Shown here piece after piece: positions 8,372 through 22,199 of a stretch of DNA of 64,000 nt. The notes beneath the pieces are model-generated. The model had not been told where the DNA came from and did not search any database. It saw nothing but the letters and a program-made list of their open reading frames with translations. This stretch comes from Charina bottae. Taxonomy: Eukaryota; Chordata; Lepidosauria; Squamata; Charinaidae. Position numbers and translations under genes: made by a program. Where the stretch lies: positions 16,762,001 to 16,826,000 of the forward strand of contig JALMGJ010000006.1 in assembly GCA_023362775.1 (NCBI GenBank). Direction: 5' to 3'. Positions within the stretch are counted from its first letter, which is position 1. Each line of letters begins with the position of its first letter.

Positions 8372-11160
8372 TACAGGCATGTGAAACTGAGCATGTTTTC
8401 TTGCAGCATAGCAATTTCTAAAATGTATATTCTGTACAACAGGGAAGGTTGTTGCTTAGTGGAGATTTTAGATTCAGTTTTTAAATTTTGCCATTAGCAT
8501 TTTTAATAGAAAAATATGGGAAATATTTTGTTAAAGCTTGAACAGTTCTCTTAAATCAAGATTCTTGATATTGTCACATTGTACCAGATGGATTTCTGAT
8601 TTATCTTAGTAGACTATTCACTCTTTGTAATATATTTAAAACTGATTACATAATGTAGTTTTATGATGGGAAGTATTACACAGCTGTTACTATGCTGTGA
8701 GTGTTGAACTGTCCTTTACCTGCAGTACCTACTTTTTTTTGTGGTGTCAAATTAAGACTCAGATTCTGTTTGCAGTTTGCATTCATGGGGCTATAATAGT
8801 TAGACACTGGGATGAATACATTTATAAATATATGACAGTATCAGGCAAATTGGTTTGTTTGCAATAGATGCCAAGAGGAAGGGTTATATTTAGAAAGAGT
8901 TAGGATAAATCAATAATGACATAGTTAAAAAATTTATTAGTATTTTTTTAAAACAACATAATTCCTCAGATAAAAATGCGATCTTACAGGTATATACATT
9001 TGTCTCACACCAAGGCAATTCTCTAGCTCACTTCTGAACAATTAATTATTTAAAATATTTGAAAAGAGGGTGAGACTTTCTGTTTTTAACCTATGGCAGG
9101 ATTACATTATGGTTACAAAGTATACAGCTTTATTTTACAAGGGCAGCGCAGCCTTCTTGATTTCAGTAAGTTCTTTAAAATTGTATCTAAAATTGTAGGT
9201 GTGGTAAACAGTTATACCTGGGCACACCTCTGAAACAGTATGAGCATTTCAGGTTAGAGAAAAGGGAAAGGTGGAGTAGAAATTTACCTCTTGATTGACT
9301 TACATTTTGAGAATCCATTTCATTCACAAATCCAGACAATTAGGAAGAAAATTACATGCAAAAGGCTGTATCATATAAACAAATATTTATAGCTGATGGA
9401 CAAAAAGGCAGACCTTCAAAATTATTCTCTGGCCCACCTTACAGTGAAATTAATCAGAAAGTGTGGCTAATATTTTTTTTTCAGGATCAACACTCTTAGT
9501 TTAATGGGATAAGGATAAATATGGCTCTTCCTGTACTGCGTTAAGCTGAAATCAGAGATAGTGGTCTATAGGTATCATATCCTACATTATGTAGCTTTTA
9601 AAGTAAAATTACAGTAATTGTTATTTCAAAAGTTCTTCTTGTCTTTCTAAATTACATTCATTTAGGAATAAATCTTCCCCCTCTTTATATATACATATTG
9701 AAGGAAGGCACAAGGTAGCTTCATCATGCAGACACTTTGAGATAATCAAACATATCTGCAATAGAGGCATCTTTGACATAGAGATAGTATTGTAAATATT
9801 AAAATATCTATTGGTAGAGACATGCAGCATGTTTATTTTATGGAAGAATGTTGATGTGGAAGCTCTGGGTATGTGAGGTTATAATATGCCTTGTTTAGGT
9901 ATGAATCTCAGAGAGATTCATAATCATAATATCCAGAAAATATTTCCTTTTTCAGATGTGCAGGGCTTGTAAGATACCTTTTATTCAGTAATGCTATAGG
10001 GACTAATTGGAAGAATTCAAATACTCTAATTCTAATGTATTTGTAGTGTAGAAGACTAATAAAATAATGTAGCAAATGTTATTTAATCAACATGCCTCTA
10101 TTGACAGAAAGTTACAAAATGATAGTTTATTGATAACAATGGGCCAAGAACTGCAAATTGTCATTAATATAAGACCACATTATTAGTCTAATTATTTAGC
10201 GTGACATGAGGTTTTGCTTGGAATAGATCCATAATATAGACACTGAAAAGAAAGCTGAGATCTATTTTGTATTGTGCTTGTTGTTTTTAAGCCTTTGACT
10301 CTGGCTAAGCCAATGCAAAGATGTCATGAACATTTTAAACTGCCCCAGGTATTTATGTAGACAGGTATGTCCAGAGAGGAGACAGGGAATTGAGACAAAT
10401 AAGGGGAATGAGAGCAACCTAATTACATTTAAGGATAAGGGGCCAAATGATCATGCACAGCTTCTTGATTTCCTTGGAGGAACATAATTAAAATGTAATG
10501 AATAATATAAATAAAGTCAGAAAATATTATATGTTAATTTGGTGTGCACAAGGGGAGAAGAAGCAGTTCATCATCAGGTTTGAGAGAACATGATTAAACT
10601 GCTGTTTGGGCTCCTCCTAATCATTCAGAGAAGTCCACCACTGTGCTTTTTTTGCACTGTTCTCCAGAGCCTGCTTGCCCCCAGCCCACTGCCCCCTTTT
10701 AGAGACCTAGAAGACAACAAACAGATCCTTTTTCTGTCCTTTTCCAAAATCTTCTAGAATGGTTATTGTGTTTGACTGCCAAGTATGCCTAACAAAGTTA
10801 TGGAAAAAGAAAGAGGACCTATTTGTGTATATTGGTCAACTACACATATTCAGCACCACATACAGAGGAAATGAACAGCCTTGTTTTTTGTCTTCCCACC
10901 TAAATCTTTTACGGAAGTTGTTGCTAGCTGCAGTACAACACTAGTAGTTGTGGCCAACTAGTTTGTCTGGAAACAATTTATGTAAAAGTTCTTGGAAAAA
11001 GTAACAGGAGGATTTTTTTCCTCTTCATTTTGGAATGGGTTGGTCTCCCCTCCGTTTACCAGTTAGCAATGATGTAAGGTGATGAATCTTCTCTGGTCAT
11101 TAAAAAATAAAAATGTGAGATTTGCTCATCTGCAGCTTTGGTCCATAGCACACATGACCC
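8372..11160. other. Repeat-poor AT-rich DNA, nothing recognised
   Basis: No open frame above about 70 codons, no repeat ends, no CpG cluster. Open frames here are random. Confidence 0.6.
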
Positions 11161-11169
11161 CACTATAAT

Positions 11170-11206
11170 AAATAAACAAACAAACAAACAAACAAACAAA
11201 CAAACA
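11170..11206. repeat. (CAAA)n microsatellite
   Basis: Nine to ten units of AAAC within an unremarkable stretch. Confidence 0.95.
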
Positions 11207-11861
11207 TCTTAGACAGATCTTCAGGAGTCTCTCTCAGTTGCAGGGCTCTATATTTAGCCCCTGCAACTGAAATGCCTGACTGAAATAAATTGTCACAAGA
11301 AGCAGAGAAATAATAGGGTTGTACTGTATACTGTGAGCAGGAGGAGGTAGATGGAAAAGGGAAAATCAGTACTGGAAGGCACATGCCAGGGACTCAAGGG
11401 GACAGAGGTTGCTTTGCCTATAGTTCAGATATTTACAGGCTTATTTCTGTTTTTGCCAGCTGCGCCTTTTTACTTTTACCTCATCATTAAGATCTGTGAG
11501 AATCTTAAAGCTCAATAGGTGTTTTGTTTAATCAGCTGGAATGGCTTGTCTACACTGAAGGTATAGATTACTGATCAGTTTTCTGACAAGTATTCATGTT
11601 AAGTAACTGGTGATAATGGGCCAAATACATGTAAAGAGCAGCTTCATTATTTATTTTATTACCCTCAAAGACATAATCATTTTCATTTTTAAATAGGGAT
11701 GTAACTTTGTAAGCCATTTGGGAAGATTGTTTTTGAATAATTAAACTAAATGCATTTCTGGCATAATAATTTGTTTTATCTAGATTTGCATGCTTCATTC
11801 AAAGTAGGAAGGGGGGTTGTATAAATGTACAATAAATTAGTACATTCATACCAATAGCATT

Positions 11862-12199
11862 AGGGGGCGTGGTGGCTCAGCAGGTAAGACGCCAGGCTTG
11901 TCGATCGGAAGATTGCAAGTTCGGAGGTTCGAATCCCTAGCCCTGCGTGCGGAGTGAGCTCCCACACTAGATCCAGCTCTTGCCAACCTAGCAATTCGAA
12001 AGCATGCAAATGGAAGTAGATGAATAGGTACCACTTCGGTGGGAAGGTAACAGCGTTCTGCGCGCGTCATGCCGGCCACATGACCACGGAAGTGTCTTCG
12101 GACAACGCTGGCTCTTTGGCTAACAAACGGAGATGAGCACCGGCCCCTAGAGTCGGACACGACTGCACAAATGTGCGGGGGGAACCTTTACCTTTACCT
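11862..12199 (+). repeat. Sauria SINE, full length with clean target duplication
   Basis: Complete head, body and (CCTTTA) tail. The 12-bp duplication taccaatagcat occurs at 11849-11860 and 12200-12211, so the insertion boundaries are exact. B box ggttcgaatcc is intact, suggesting a relatively young copy. Confidence 0.95.
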
Positions 12200-12211
12200 T
12201 ACCAATAGCAT

Positions 12212-13129
12212 GTTTTGAATGGTATTCTTTCTTGAGTATTGGGTAGTATAAGATGCAACAAAGAATGTGCATGCCAATGGTCCAAGGTAGTGGAGCAGCC
12301 TGTTAAAATCTATGCTGTCAGAAGGTAAGGTGAAATAACATTTGATTTCAATTTCTAATACTATTAAATGGAGCAACCAGGATATATATCTCAAATAAAT
12401 ACAGTTACTGGGCTCTTTTTCTGTACTAATCTCCACATTCAATTTGATCTTGGCAGAAGATTATGATAGAGTGCGCCTGATGTCCTCAAAAGTCATCAGT
12501 TACAGTTTTGGAGAGAAAGTTTTCTGATAGGACTACCAGATCTAGGCTGCAGAAATCTGGATGACTGCTAGATGTGAGCAAAGAGTTTGAAAATTGTGTT
12601 TTCTGCTGAATCTGGTGGTTGCCCTATCCTCTGACAATTATTCCCCCTCCCCCTTTCTAATAGTTACTGCTCGGAGGATTGATAACAATGCCATTGAGAA
12701 ACAGGAGCATCAGCAACCATGAGAAACCTCAAGATTTGTACTTTAAATATTAAGGGAGCAATTTCACTGCCCTCAAGAGCACCCCTTTGAGAAGTGGCAG
12801 GTTTAGGAGCCATGGAGTTTAGAATGACAGAACATTGACAGAATTTTGAAGAAAAACAACATTGGAAATGGAAACTTGAATGTTCTTCTTGGAGGAATTG
12901 CTTAGCTAGAATCCTGAATTAGAGCACCTTAAAAGGATGGAGAATACACAGCTATGCTTTATTTTAGTTCACATTTGCTTATTTAAAAAGAAACTTAGTG
13001 TCCCCTTGCTCATAAAGAGGGCACTGAAATGTTTAATTAGAAATATTCCAGCTATGGAGAGAACTGCTGTCTTGTAAAAAGAAAAAGGGACCAAAACCTT
13101 CCCAACAAGAGCTGATTAAATGCTAAGTA

Positions 13130-13171
<42 letters not shown>

Positions 13172-13192
13172 CACACACACAAATACTTAGCA

Positions 13193-13246
<54 letters not shown>

Positions 13247-15950
13247 TTGTTTATATATATATATAAACAAAATTAGAAATAGTAAAAAAAAACCCAGACA
13301 ATGATGAAAGTAGGGAGAGGGAGCAGCCTTAATGGTGAGCATAAGAAAAAGTAGTTTGGGGTTTTTAAAGAAATTCTCCACTGCTCTGGTGCTCATGTGC
13401 TCTTGCACCTGTTCTCCACATCTTGTCAGTGTTACTGCACTCAGGATTAGGGCTGATTGTCCAGGATTGGTTATACATCAACCTGCACTATTTGATACAG
13501 GACAGAATAAGCTGCATGTGAAGACATACTGTGTGCTGCAGTCCCTGTAGCATATGCTGAACTCCGGATCCAGTTTCTCTGAAAAAATTCCTTCTTGTAT
13601 TACTGTATTTAGGCTACATTATCATTTCCCCTCCAACATTTCTCTGTCTGCAACAATCATTTCAGAGGAAGAAGGGAGGCTGACTCAGCCTCATACATTT
13701 TCATGAACTCTTGATTTTATGGTATTTCCTACTTGTAATGCAATATCCATATGAAATTGCATTGAATGTGTATCATTACATAAAATGTGGTTGGATTTCT
13801 TTTCCGTTGCAAGTTAAGGGTTACTAGATCCAGTCAATTTTGATATAGGAAATTGTAAGATATTCAGCATCCTTATGTATTATATTTTGAAACCCTAATT
13901 TAACCCAGGACATTGTTTCATTGTGTAGTCACAATAGTAGGGCCAATATACTTTTGATCCCATACCCCTCCACACCATTTTCATTTCTTGATTTCTATTG
14001 AACAGATAATATTAGAGGTACCTTCCAGAAATATAATTCTAATTATGTTACATCTCTTCATGTAATATTTATATATATATTAAATAGTTTTGGTTACCTT
14101 GACTTGCCATGCCTGAAAGGTCAATTGTTAATGTTCTCTATATACATTTCTGTTAGCACATCTTTTTCTGCAGAGGATTTTGAAGGCCTAGAAAAATATT
14201 AAATTATAATAATCTAATTTCTAGACATTGTAAAATATGAAAATATATTTTAATTGTGAAATGTATATTCAATTCATGATTGTGTTTAATTACTGAAAAT
14301 TAATTAGGCTCAGCTGTTCAGTCATCTGCTTAACCTTACTGTTCCACAATTTTTCTTTCATGACATATATTTATTAGTAATGTTTTGATACAAATAGATG
14401 TAAAGCAACGTGGAACATGGTTCATATATAAGGGCTTTCTCTATAGGAATAGTTTATGTTTTTTAAATAAGTATTTAAGAAAAAGCTTCAACGTACAGTA
14501 TATCAGTAACTCTGATCAGCTAATGGATTATGTATTGCCTAAAAATTTCTCCTGGGTTGTCAAATTATATTTGTATATAAATATGAATGTTTCACAGAAA
14601 GATCTCAAACTCTAAGTCAGAAAAAGACACAGGAGGCTGGCTGAGACCCATACAACTGTTATATTGGCATCAGTTTAAAGAAAGCAATGATACATTGCTT
14701 TGAAAATTATCAAGAAATGTAAAAAAATGCATTTGCCCTTTTTTGTTGTTGTTGTCTTCATAGTCATCAGTGATAAGGGGCCAGGGGTAGAAAACAAAGC
14801 AGAATAGATGCAATCCTGTACATAGTGCTCCTTTGGCTGCTTCCTCAGACAGTGGGAGTTTGGGTAATAAAGCAGATTGGATCCCTTGCAGTAGCAGCAG
14901 TATCTGCATCATCATAATCATCAACTTCTTCATCATGTGTGTTCACCAGAAGAGGTAGATGATGCAGAGAAATTCTGGGGCTAAGGGAACTCCTGCTCTG
15001 GATCATTAATCCCTGTTCCCTCCCATCATTTAAATCATACAGCAGAAGGAAGGAAAAAAATACATCCAAAATAATTGATCAGGTGGAATTACCAAGCTGG
15101 TTGGGGAAGATGGAAATCTTGGTATTTTCAATCAATGTCTTTAGTGTAGTTAGTTGTTGAGTTGCACAAGTAGACAAACTCAAGAGTGATGGTTGATTTT
15201 TCCCTTCTAAGAAACAGCCCAGTCTTTAGCTTCTGTAAAGCTTCCAGCTGCGGTGCAGTGATTGTATCCAGCATATAAGCTCAATACAAAGGGAAAAGAA
15301 CATTTTATGAAGTCAAATCTTTTCTCTATTGTGCCCCAAACTCTGCCCCGCTTAAAGGAGGCAGTAGCTCTTTGCTCATACCCATTTGAAGCCTCTCTCT
15401 TTCTAGGCTACAGCCATGTGAGCTGAAATGGCAACTACCCACCAGCAAAATGTGCTGGCACCAGCAAACTTCCTTTTCCCCCGCCAATTTCTCATTTAGA
15501 CCCTTACAGGATATCATTTTGCTCTTACTGACCAACATCAGAAAGTGTGCAAATTGGGAATATGTTAGTGCTCATACATGATTGCTGATAATTTTCAGAA
15601 GTGAAGCAAGTGTTGCTACCAAGCTGAGCATTGAATTTTTCTTCTTTAATCAGAGATGTAACTAATATCCCAAATGCACAATCATGGCAGAATAACTTAC
15701 CCTAAACACATTATCCCTTTTCAGAGCTTTGAACACTCATAGTTCTTTTAAACTATTTTCATAAGCACAAAATAAGCACCATACTTTATGTAAAGAGTTT
15801 ATTAATGCTCTTCCCTTAGCCTTTGGCATGTTACCACTTATTTTGACTGTAACTTGCATAAAAAGATAATTATGCATATTCATATGAGGCATAGAGTTTG
15901 AATAGTTTGGACAGGAGCCTTTTAGAAACCTGCTCAATGTATATAGTCTC
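12212..15950. other. Intergenic, only microsatellites recognised
   Basis: Besides the palindromes at 13116-13272 and the MITE-like piece near 12538, nothing can be supported. 14880-14960 is ATC-rich. Confidence 0.6.
13116..13272. repeat. Two adjacent microsatellite palindromes
   Basis: 13116-13197 is an inverted repeat with unique ends ttaaatgctaagtatttgtg and complement, around (GT)n(TA)n(CA)n. 13199-13242 is (TA)n. 13243-13272 is attttgtttatata with its complement. Both can form cruciforms. Confidence 0.95.
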
Positions 15951-16231
15951 AAAATATGTCAGCAAATATGCAGAAATTGGCAATATAAATAGACTAGCTC
16001 ATATACTACTTGATCATTATGGAGACTATTCCTTTTGATCAATCAAAATATGTCAGCAAATATGCAGAAATTGGCAATATAAATAGACTAGCTCATATAC
16101 TACTTGATCATTATGGAGACTATTCCTTTTGATCAATCAAAATATGTCAGCAAATATGCAGAAATTGGCAATATAAATAGACTAGCTCATATACTACTTG
16201 ATCATTATGGAGACTATTCCTTTTGATCAAG
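15951..16231. repeat. Three-copy 94-bp tandem repeat
   Basis: Copies start at 15951, 16045 and 16139, exactly 94 bp apart, beginning aaaatatgtcagcaaatatg and ending tattccttttgatcaatc. The three copies appear identical except at the final edge (gatcaagcc). AT-rich; sense unknown. Confidence 0.95.
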
Positions 16232-16534
16232 CCATACATGACATATTCTTCAATGTCGCCTGGAGACCATGCTTCTTTCATGCTTCTTTACATATAGATC
16301 TGGCACTGTCCAATAGTCATTACTTACGCCATCACTTAGTGTAGCTATGTTTTACCTGAATGTGCAATGTCACAATTTAATTCTTATACCAATTAAATAA
16401 ATAACAAAGCAGTTTGGCATTTGCAAAGACTGGGCAAAAGGTGCTTACATACCACAGGAGACAAGGAAATAGCACCATATACAACCAGTTACACTGGTAT
16501 TATGCTACCTGTGGATTTAAGTCTTGTAAATAAA

Positions 16535-16745
16535 AACTCCTGGCAGCACCTAGCTGACCTTGGCTGATCTAGGAAGCTAAGGAGGGAGACCACCTTGGAA
16601 GTCCAAGGCTATAGGCTAAACTAGGAAGTAAAAAAAAAATCTTGAAAGAAGGCATTGGCAAACCACTTCTGTACCATACCAAAAATATGTGTGTATCCAT
16701 GTAAGCCACCAGGAGCTGAGGTTGACCTGAAAATGACTTGACTTT
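16535..16745 (+). repeat. 5S rRNA-derived SINE-like repeat
   Basis: Contains a decayed 5S internal-promoter-like region (gctgatctaggaagctaagg, then gggagaccaccttggaagtc) followed by the body aaggcattggcaaaccactt and a tail ending near aaatgacttgac. This layout is that of vertebrate 5S-headed SINEs. Diverged and inactive. Confidence 0.65.
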
Positions 16746-19089
16746 TATAGAAAGATAAAGTTATCACAAGTAATCATCTTGTAATTGCATATTATTTTAA
16801 TCCTTCAAAATATTTTCACAATTGGTATAAAATAATGTAACTAGCTGTTTTCAGTCTTATTCCCTGTTCACCAGAATTTGTAATATATATTTGTATAGGT
16901 AGTGAGGGTTAGCATACACTTTAGAACTGGTGTGTATGTATGTTTATGTATGTATGTATGTGTATGTATATATTACAATTTCTTGCCAGTTGAGTGCTTA
17001 TACAACTAATTGTGTGAACTAACTCTGGTGAAAAACTTTGAGCCGATTCTGAGTTATTTGAATAAAATTAGAGTTTTTTTTTTAATATGCTATCAGTGCA
17101 ATATTGGAAGCCCCAGAAAATTTGGGAAAAGTTCATGATAATCTGAAATAAATTTGTACATGAACATCCATCTTCTTTGGACTTATGCTTGCATGGGAAT
17201 GAACCATATTGTAGCTTCATAGCATGTGGTCTTGAGGTTCACATTGTTCATATACTGCACTATGTAAATGTATCTTTGAACTTTAGGGAATGTGAAGTTT
17301 TAGGAATATTTTTACTTTCTGATAGTTCAGCTTCTGTGGTTGAACAAATGAAAGAATCCTCTCAATTAGTGGGAGCTTGGGGAATTCTTTGTTATGGCCA
17401 AAAGTCAACAATTCAAATTAGCCCACAAGAACATGTATACTATGATTCATATGCTTTTGCAATTTCTTTACCTAATGTCAGAATCACAACCAGCACAATT
17501 GTACTTAAGACAGAAGTACATCTCATCAAGTTTGAGTTTACTCCAAGGCACTGCAACCTAGTGATCAAGATGCTGATATGAACTAACCCCCTGTGATGAT
17601 ATCAAGGGGAAGACTGGTTGTAGATAAATAAAATTGGAATAAAAATCCATCGCATAATATGGTTTTAATATATGTAGACATTTTGTAGGGATTTCATAGA
17701 ATATATGAAGTTAAGGAAGGAAGGAAGGAAAGAAGGAAGTTAGTTCTCAGGCAGATTTTGGATCTTTGTCCTATAGGCAGTAAATTATTGACTGACAGCC
17801 AATTTCTGATTCGAGGGAAATTGTGGTGATTAATATGCATAAAGACCTTGTTGAGCAAGATTTGTTTATCGATAATTATCAATATTTTGGATATTTAATA
17901 TTTTTTTGCAGGACTTTTGAAACTTTCAATAGGTGAATGAATGACTGAGTAAAATCTGAAAAGTGATGGCTATAATCAAACAATTTATTATATTCATTGT
18001 AAAAGGTTTTTTTTGCTTTGAAGAATGGAATATAAGTACCTAAAGAAAAAGAATAGTTACACTGCAGAACAGAAAAAAGAATGTTCAAAACCTTTGATTT
18101 CAATGTGCTTTGTTCTGTGTCAGACACTGACCAATAAGATAGTGCTTGTTTTGAAAAATAAAAGATCAGTGGGGACTTTATTTGCTGATAAACACAGGGC
18201 TTTAATACAGCAGAAGAAATCTAATTTTGTGCTGCTAAGATAAAAGCAGATGTGTAGTTTGACAAACAATGATGCTAAGTACCCAAATTATTTATTGTAG
18301 GATATTTATGAAAGACTGACGTTTATAAGAAATCTCAGCTAAACTGATGTGCTTTCACACTTCTGAATACCTAGAGAGCTTCTAGAAACAAAAGGTAAAA
18401 TAAATTTGTCATAGATTTTTATAGAAGCAGATTTGTGAAATCCATTAAAACGTACTCAACCATGGCATACAGTACATGGATGACTAAGTGGAATGCAAAA
18501 ACAAGGCCTACCAAACTAAAACACACTGGCAAGTTGCATTTAAAATATATATTAGTGATTATGTCAAAGTTAACTTTTATTGGGGAAATGTAATTTTTAA
18601 ATCTGTACAGCACAGAATTTACATAAAAAATAAAAAAGCATTAAAATATGACTGGGACATTTATATTTTTTTTAAATGGGGAAAATGTTTATAAAAATTC
18701 TGAATGAGTAATAAATGGATGGACATTCTTTTCAAGTGTCTTTTTTATAATAAAGCAGCTGATGGTCTAGGAATACTGTCTTACTAACATAGGCAGTAAA
18801 ATGGACTAGATTTATACTGATATGCACATCTCTACTTCCATAATGAGGCTTTTATTGTGTAGTCATCCTGTTCATGGAATTACCAGGAGGATCAGACAAC
18901 AATACCTTCCATTTGTAATCATCCTCTATTTTCCTATTTTTACTTTTTTAATAATTGAAAAATTGATAAGCATGGAAATCCAGAATAGCTACGCAATGTT
19001 TTTTCATAGTCAGGAACTCCAAGAATGCTGAACTATTTGATTTAATTAATAACTAAAACTGAGTGTAATCACCTAACTCAGACTCCCCC
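16746..19089. other. Intergenic, AT-rich, nothing recognised
   Basis: A 134-codon open frame at 17177-17581 begins at TTG rather than ATG and matches nothing I know. No splice or promoter pattern was seen. Confidence 0.55.
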
Positions 19090-20430
19090 CCCTCAAAAAA
19101 AAAAGATGTTAATAAACTCAGAGCAATAATAAGTAGGATCCCACGGCAGAAGAAATGAATGGAGAACAAGCTCAAGGTGTGTGGGAGTTCCTAAACAGAA
19201 GATGCTAAAAGCACAATTGCAAACCCAATTAGGAAAAACATGTAGGACAACAGAAACCAATGTAGCTACACTAAATGATTAGTGAAGATCAAAAAACAGA
19301 AATGGACACATACAAAATGGAAAGAGTATAGACAAGTAGTCTTGTACCGTAGAACTGATGTCAAGAAACCAAATGCTCAGGATTCTTTAGATATGTTAAA
19401 AAATAAAAGGAAAAGCTGGTTTGACGGTTCTTCATGGAGAATGCTATGTGTAACAAAGGAAAGGCAGAGCCACTATCTTCTATTTTGGTTTAGCTTTTTC
19501 CCACAAAAAATATATGTTTCACAAGGAAATTTTGAAGACCAGGATGAAAGTGCAGAATTCAGGGAATACATCTTAACTTTGAATGAGTTTAAATGAAATG
19601 TACTTAAAGTACTGAGGAAAAGAGGTAATGGTCTGACTGAACCCTTATATAACATCTTTGGGAAATCCTACAGAACTGGTAAACTGCCAGATGGTTGGAG
19701 ATGAGCAATTGACCCTATTTTCAAAAATAAGAAAAAGATCCAGCAAATTACAGACCAGTCGCCCTGATAGTGATATCTGGGAAGATTTTAGAACACACAA
19801 TAAAAAGATTGATCTGTAAGCACTTTGAAAATAAAAAGGTCATCATGGTTTTGTCAAGAACAAATCTTGCCAAGTAACCTTATCGCATGTTTCTGATTGT
19901 TTTACTTACTCAATGTATTGTGAGAATACTTACTTTGATTTCAGCAAACATTTGTCAAAGTACCCCATGACATGCTGATTAACAAGCTAATTAAGCATAA
20001 GCTGGATGGCATGACATGTAAATGGATACAGAGCTGGCTTGAAAATGATACTCTTGGGTGGTTCCTCTTCAGATTGGAGAAAAATACTGTACAGGGTGCC
20101 TCAAAAAAAGATTGGTGGAGGACTATGAGTAACCTTAGGAAAAGACAACTGAGTAGGGATATAATAGCACTCTTCAAATATCTGAAAGAACATCACATAG
20201 AAAAAAGTCAGGATCCGTTCTCTCATTCCAGAGTGCAACAGATGATATAATAGATTTAAGCGACAGGAAGACAGATTCAAAATGAATTTTAGTAAAAGTT
20301 TCCTAACAGTTAAGAGCTGTTTGATGGTAAAACCAACTACCCAGAGAGATTGTTGTTTCTTCTTCTTTGGATGCGTTCCAGTGGATATTAGAAACCATTT
20401 TTCTGAAATTTGGATTTCTACACTGACCAA
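19090..20430 (+). mobile_element. Degenerate CR1 LINE with reverse transcriptase relic
   Basis: 19720-20090 decodes in broken frames to CR1-like reverse transcriptase phrases (NYRPVALIV, GKILEHTIKRLI) with frameshifts. 20100-20430 matches a CR1 3' end (agcactcttcaaatatctga). Plus orientation, internally deleted and non-coding. Confidence 0.75.
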
Positions 20431-22199
20431 GGGGTTATAAATAATGGTTTCAATGTTCAATTTTATAATTCTGAAGGGGGCTCTATATGATGTATAAACA
20501 GTACTCTAGAGCAGAATTTTCTTGATTTGGAAGAATTCTGAATCAGCGATTTCAGTATTCAAAGAATCAAAGGTTATTGAAGGTGGGGTTCCTACATGTA
20601 GGATAGCTGCTGACCTTCATTTCTTGAAAGAAGATATTAACACATCTCCAGAAACTACTAATCTATCTTCTATGAAGAAAGTTGCTTCATTAGAAACTTT
20701 ATTAGAAGTGTTTATATCAAATTCCCTTAACCTGTGATTTATATACATTTCCCCCATCATTGATAATACATCATGATACATGCATCCCCTCCTATTTTGA
20801 GACATGTGTATTATAAAGGATTATATTATTGTTTTGAGCATGTGGGCCTCCACAACAGTTTCCAACTGTTGAATTGCAAACTATGTGTATGTGTATGGTA
20901 GGTGGTAATAGATATGCTCAAACATTTCCAAATACTACATTGCTGCATGTATGTATCCCTGAACTGGGGCTACAGAAGCAATTGCCACCTGTTTTTAAAT
21001 ATTTGAAAATGGTCAACATTTCTTTTTTTTTTTTTAGTATGCTACCCATATTACATCCTTCCATATTCTTTATTTATAGTTTTATGAATGCTCCTAGTTC
21101 ATTATGGTCTTGTAAAGTAGTTCTGCAAACATAACTATTTTCTATATGTTTTAATCAGTTAATACAATATAAAAATGATTCTTGCCTTATTCATTTCTGA
21201 CTTGTATCAGACTTTTAATCATAATCTCTAAATGCTTCTCAGCAATGCTACTGTTACTATGTTATTCTTCATCTTATAGTTGTGCATCTTATTCCTGTTT
21301 CCTGTGGGCCATGTGTTATATTCTTGTTTAATTTCTTTTATCAGTCTTCCTTTCCCTTTTACTTTACTGGTGACAAATATTTTAACTAGTCTTCTGAAGT
21401 ACTTGTAGCTTCTCTACATATGCAAATTTGGTTAAAGGTACAATGTACCCTACTGAATTCATAGAAATTATTAAGCCAACTCCTGATGATCATTATTTGA
21501 TGTCATAACAATAATCACTGTAATATTTGCGGTATATAATAAAAAGAAGATATTCCCCTTTCCCCGGTTGCTGATGCCAGCTCAGTTTACAGGAATGGAT
21601 ATACCTGATTATCCTAGCATATGGAATTATCCACCTTTTAGTGAGGAGAATCACTGAGAGAAACTATGCAAAAGAAGAAACCTGGATAAGAATCCATAGC
21701 TTCACAATGCAAGATAGTCTTCCCAATTCATTATCATGCATGTTTAAGGAAGTGCAGAATAAGGAAAGTGAACACAAGATATGCAAAATCAGTTAATGTT
21801 CAACCTGTCAGTGGGTTGCAGGATAATTACTTAGCACTAGGTACACTTTGTTCATTATACAAATAAAAAAATAAAAAAAATAGTATACCCTTTCCCCCAA
21901 CCACAAGTAGAAAAGCACTTAAAGTTCAAAGGTAAAGCTTGGCACACTCCAAATACGAAATGATTTACTTTACATGCAGCAAAATATACAAGAATTGTTA
22001 TCTTTTCCCTTAAACAAACTTAATTCATTATATTTGCTTGGCACAATTGCAATTCAGTTTAAAAAAATAGTTGAAAAATACTGAAACTGACCTGAATTCA
22101 AGTATTACGGTTTCTTCAACAGAAACATTATCAATGCAATAAAACATCACACGGAATATATTGAAATATAACTCCTTCTCACTTGGTTGTTTTTGTTTG
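20431..22199. other. AT-rich DNA, possibly distal 3' UTR of CACNA1C
   Basis: No repeats or exons recognised. The CACNA1C 3' UTR could extend into it, but no decisive poly(A) signal was found. Confidence 0.4.

Noticed and set aside
11862..11950. tRNA-like head of the SINE as a tRNA gene
   Set aside because: The cloverleaf is degenerate and continuous with the SINE body and tail, with a target duplication around the whole unit.
17177..17581. 134-codon open frame on the plus strand
   Set aside because: Starts at TTG, its first ATG is past the middle, composition is that of the surrounding AT-rich DNA, and no domain or homology is recognised.
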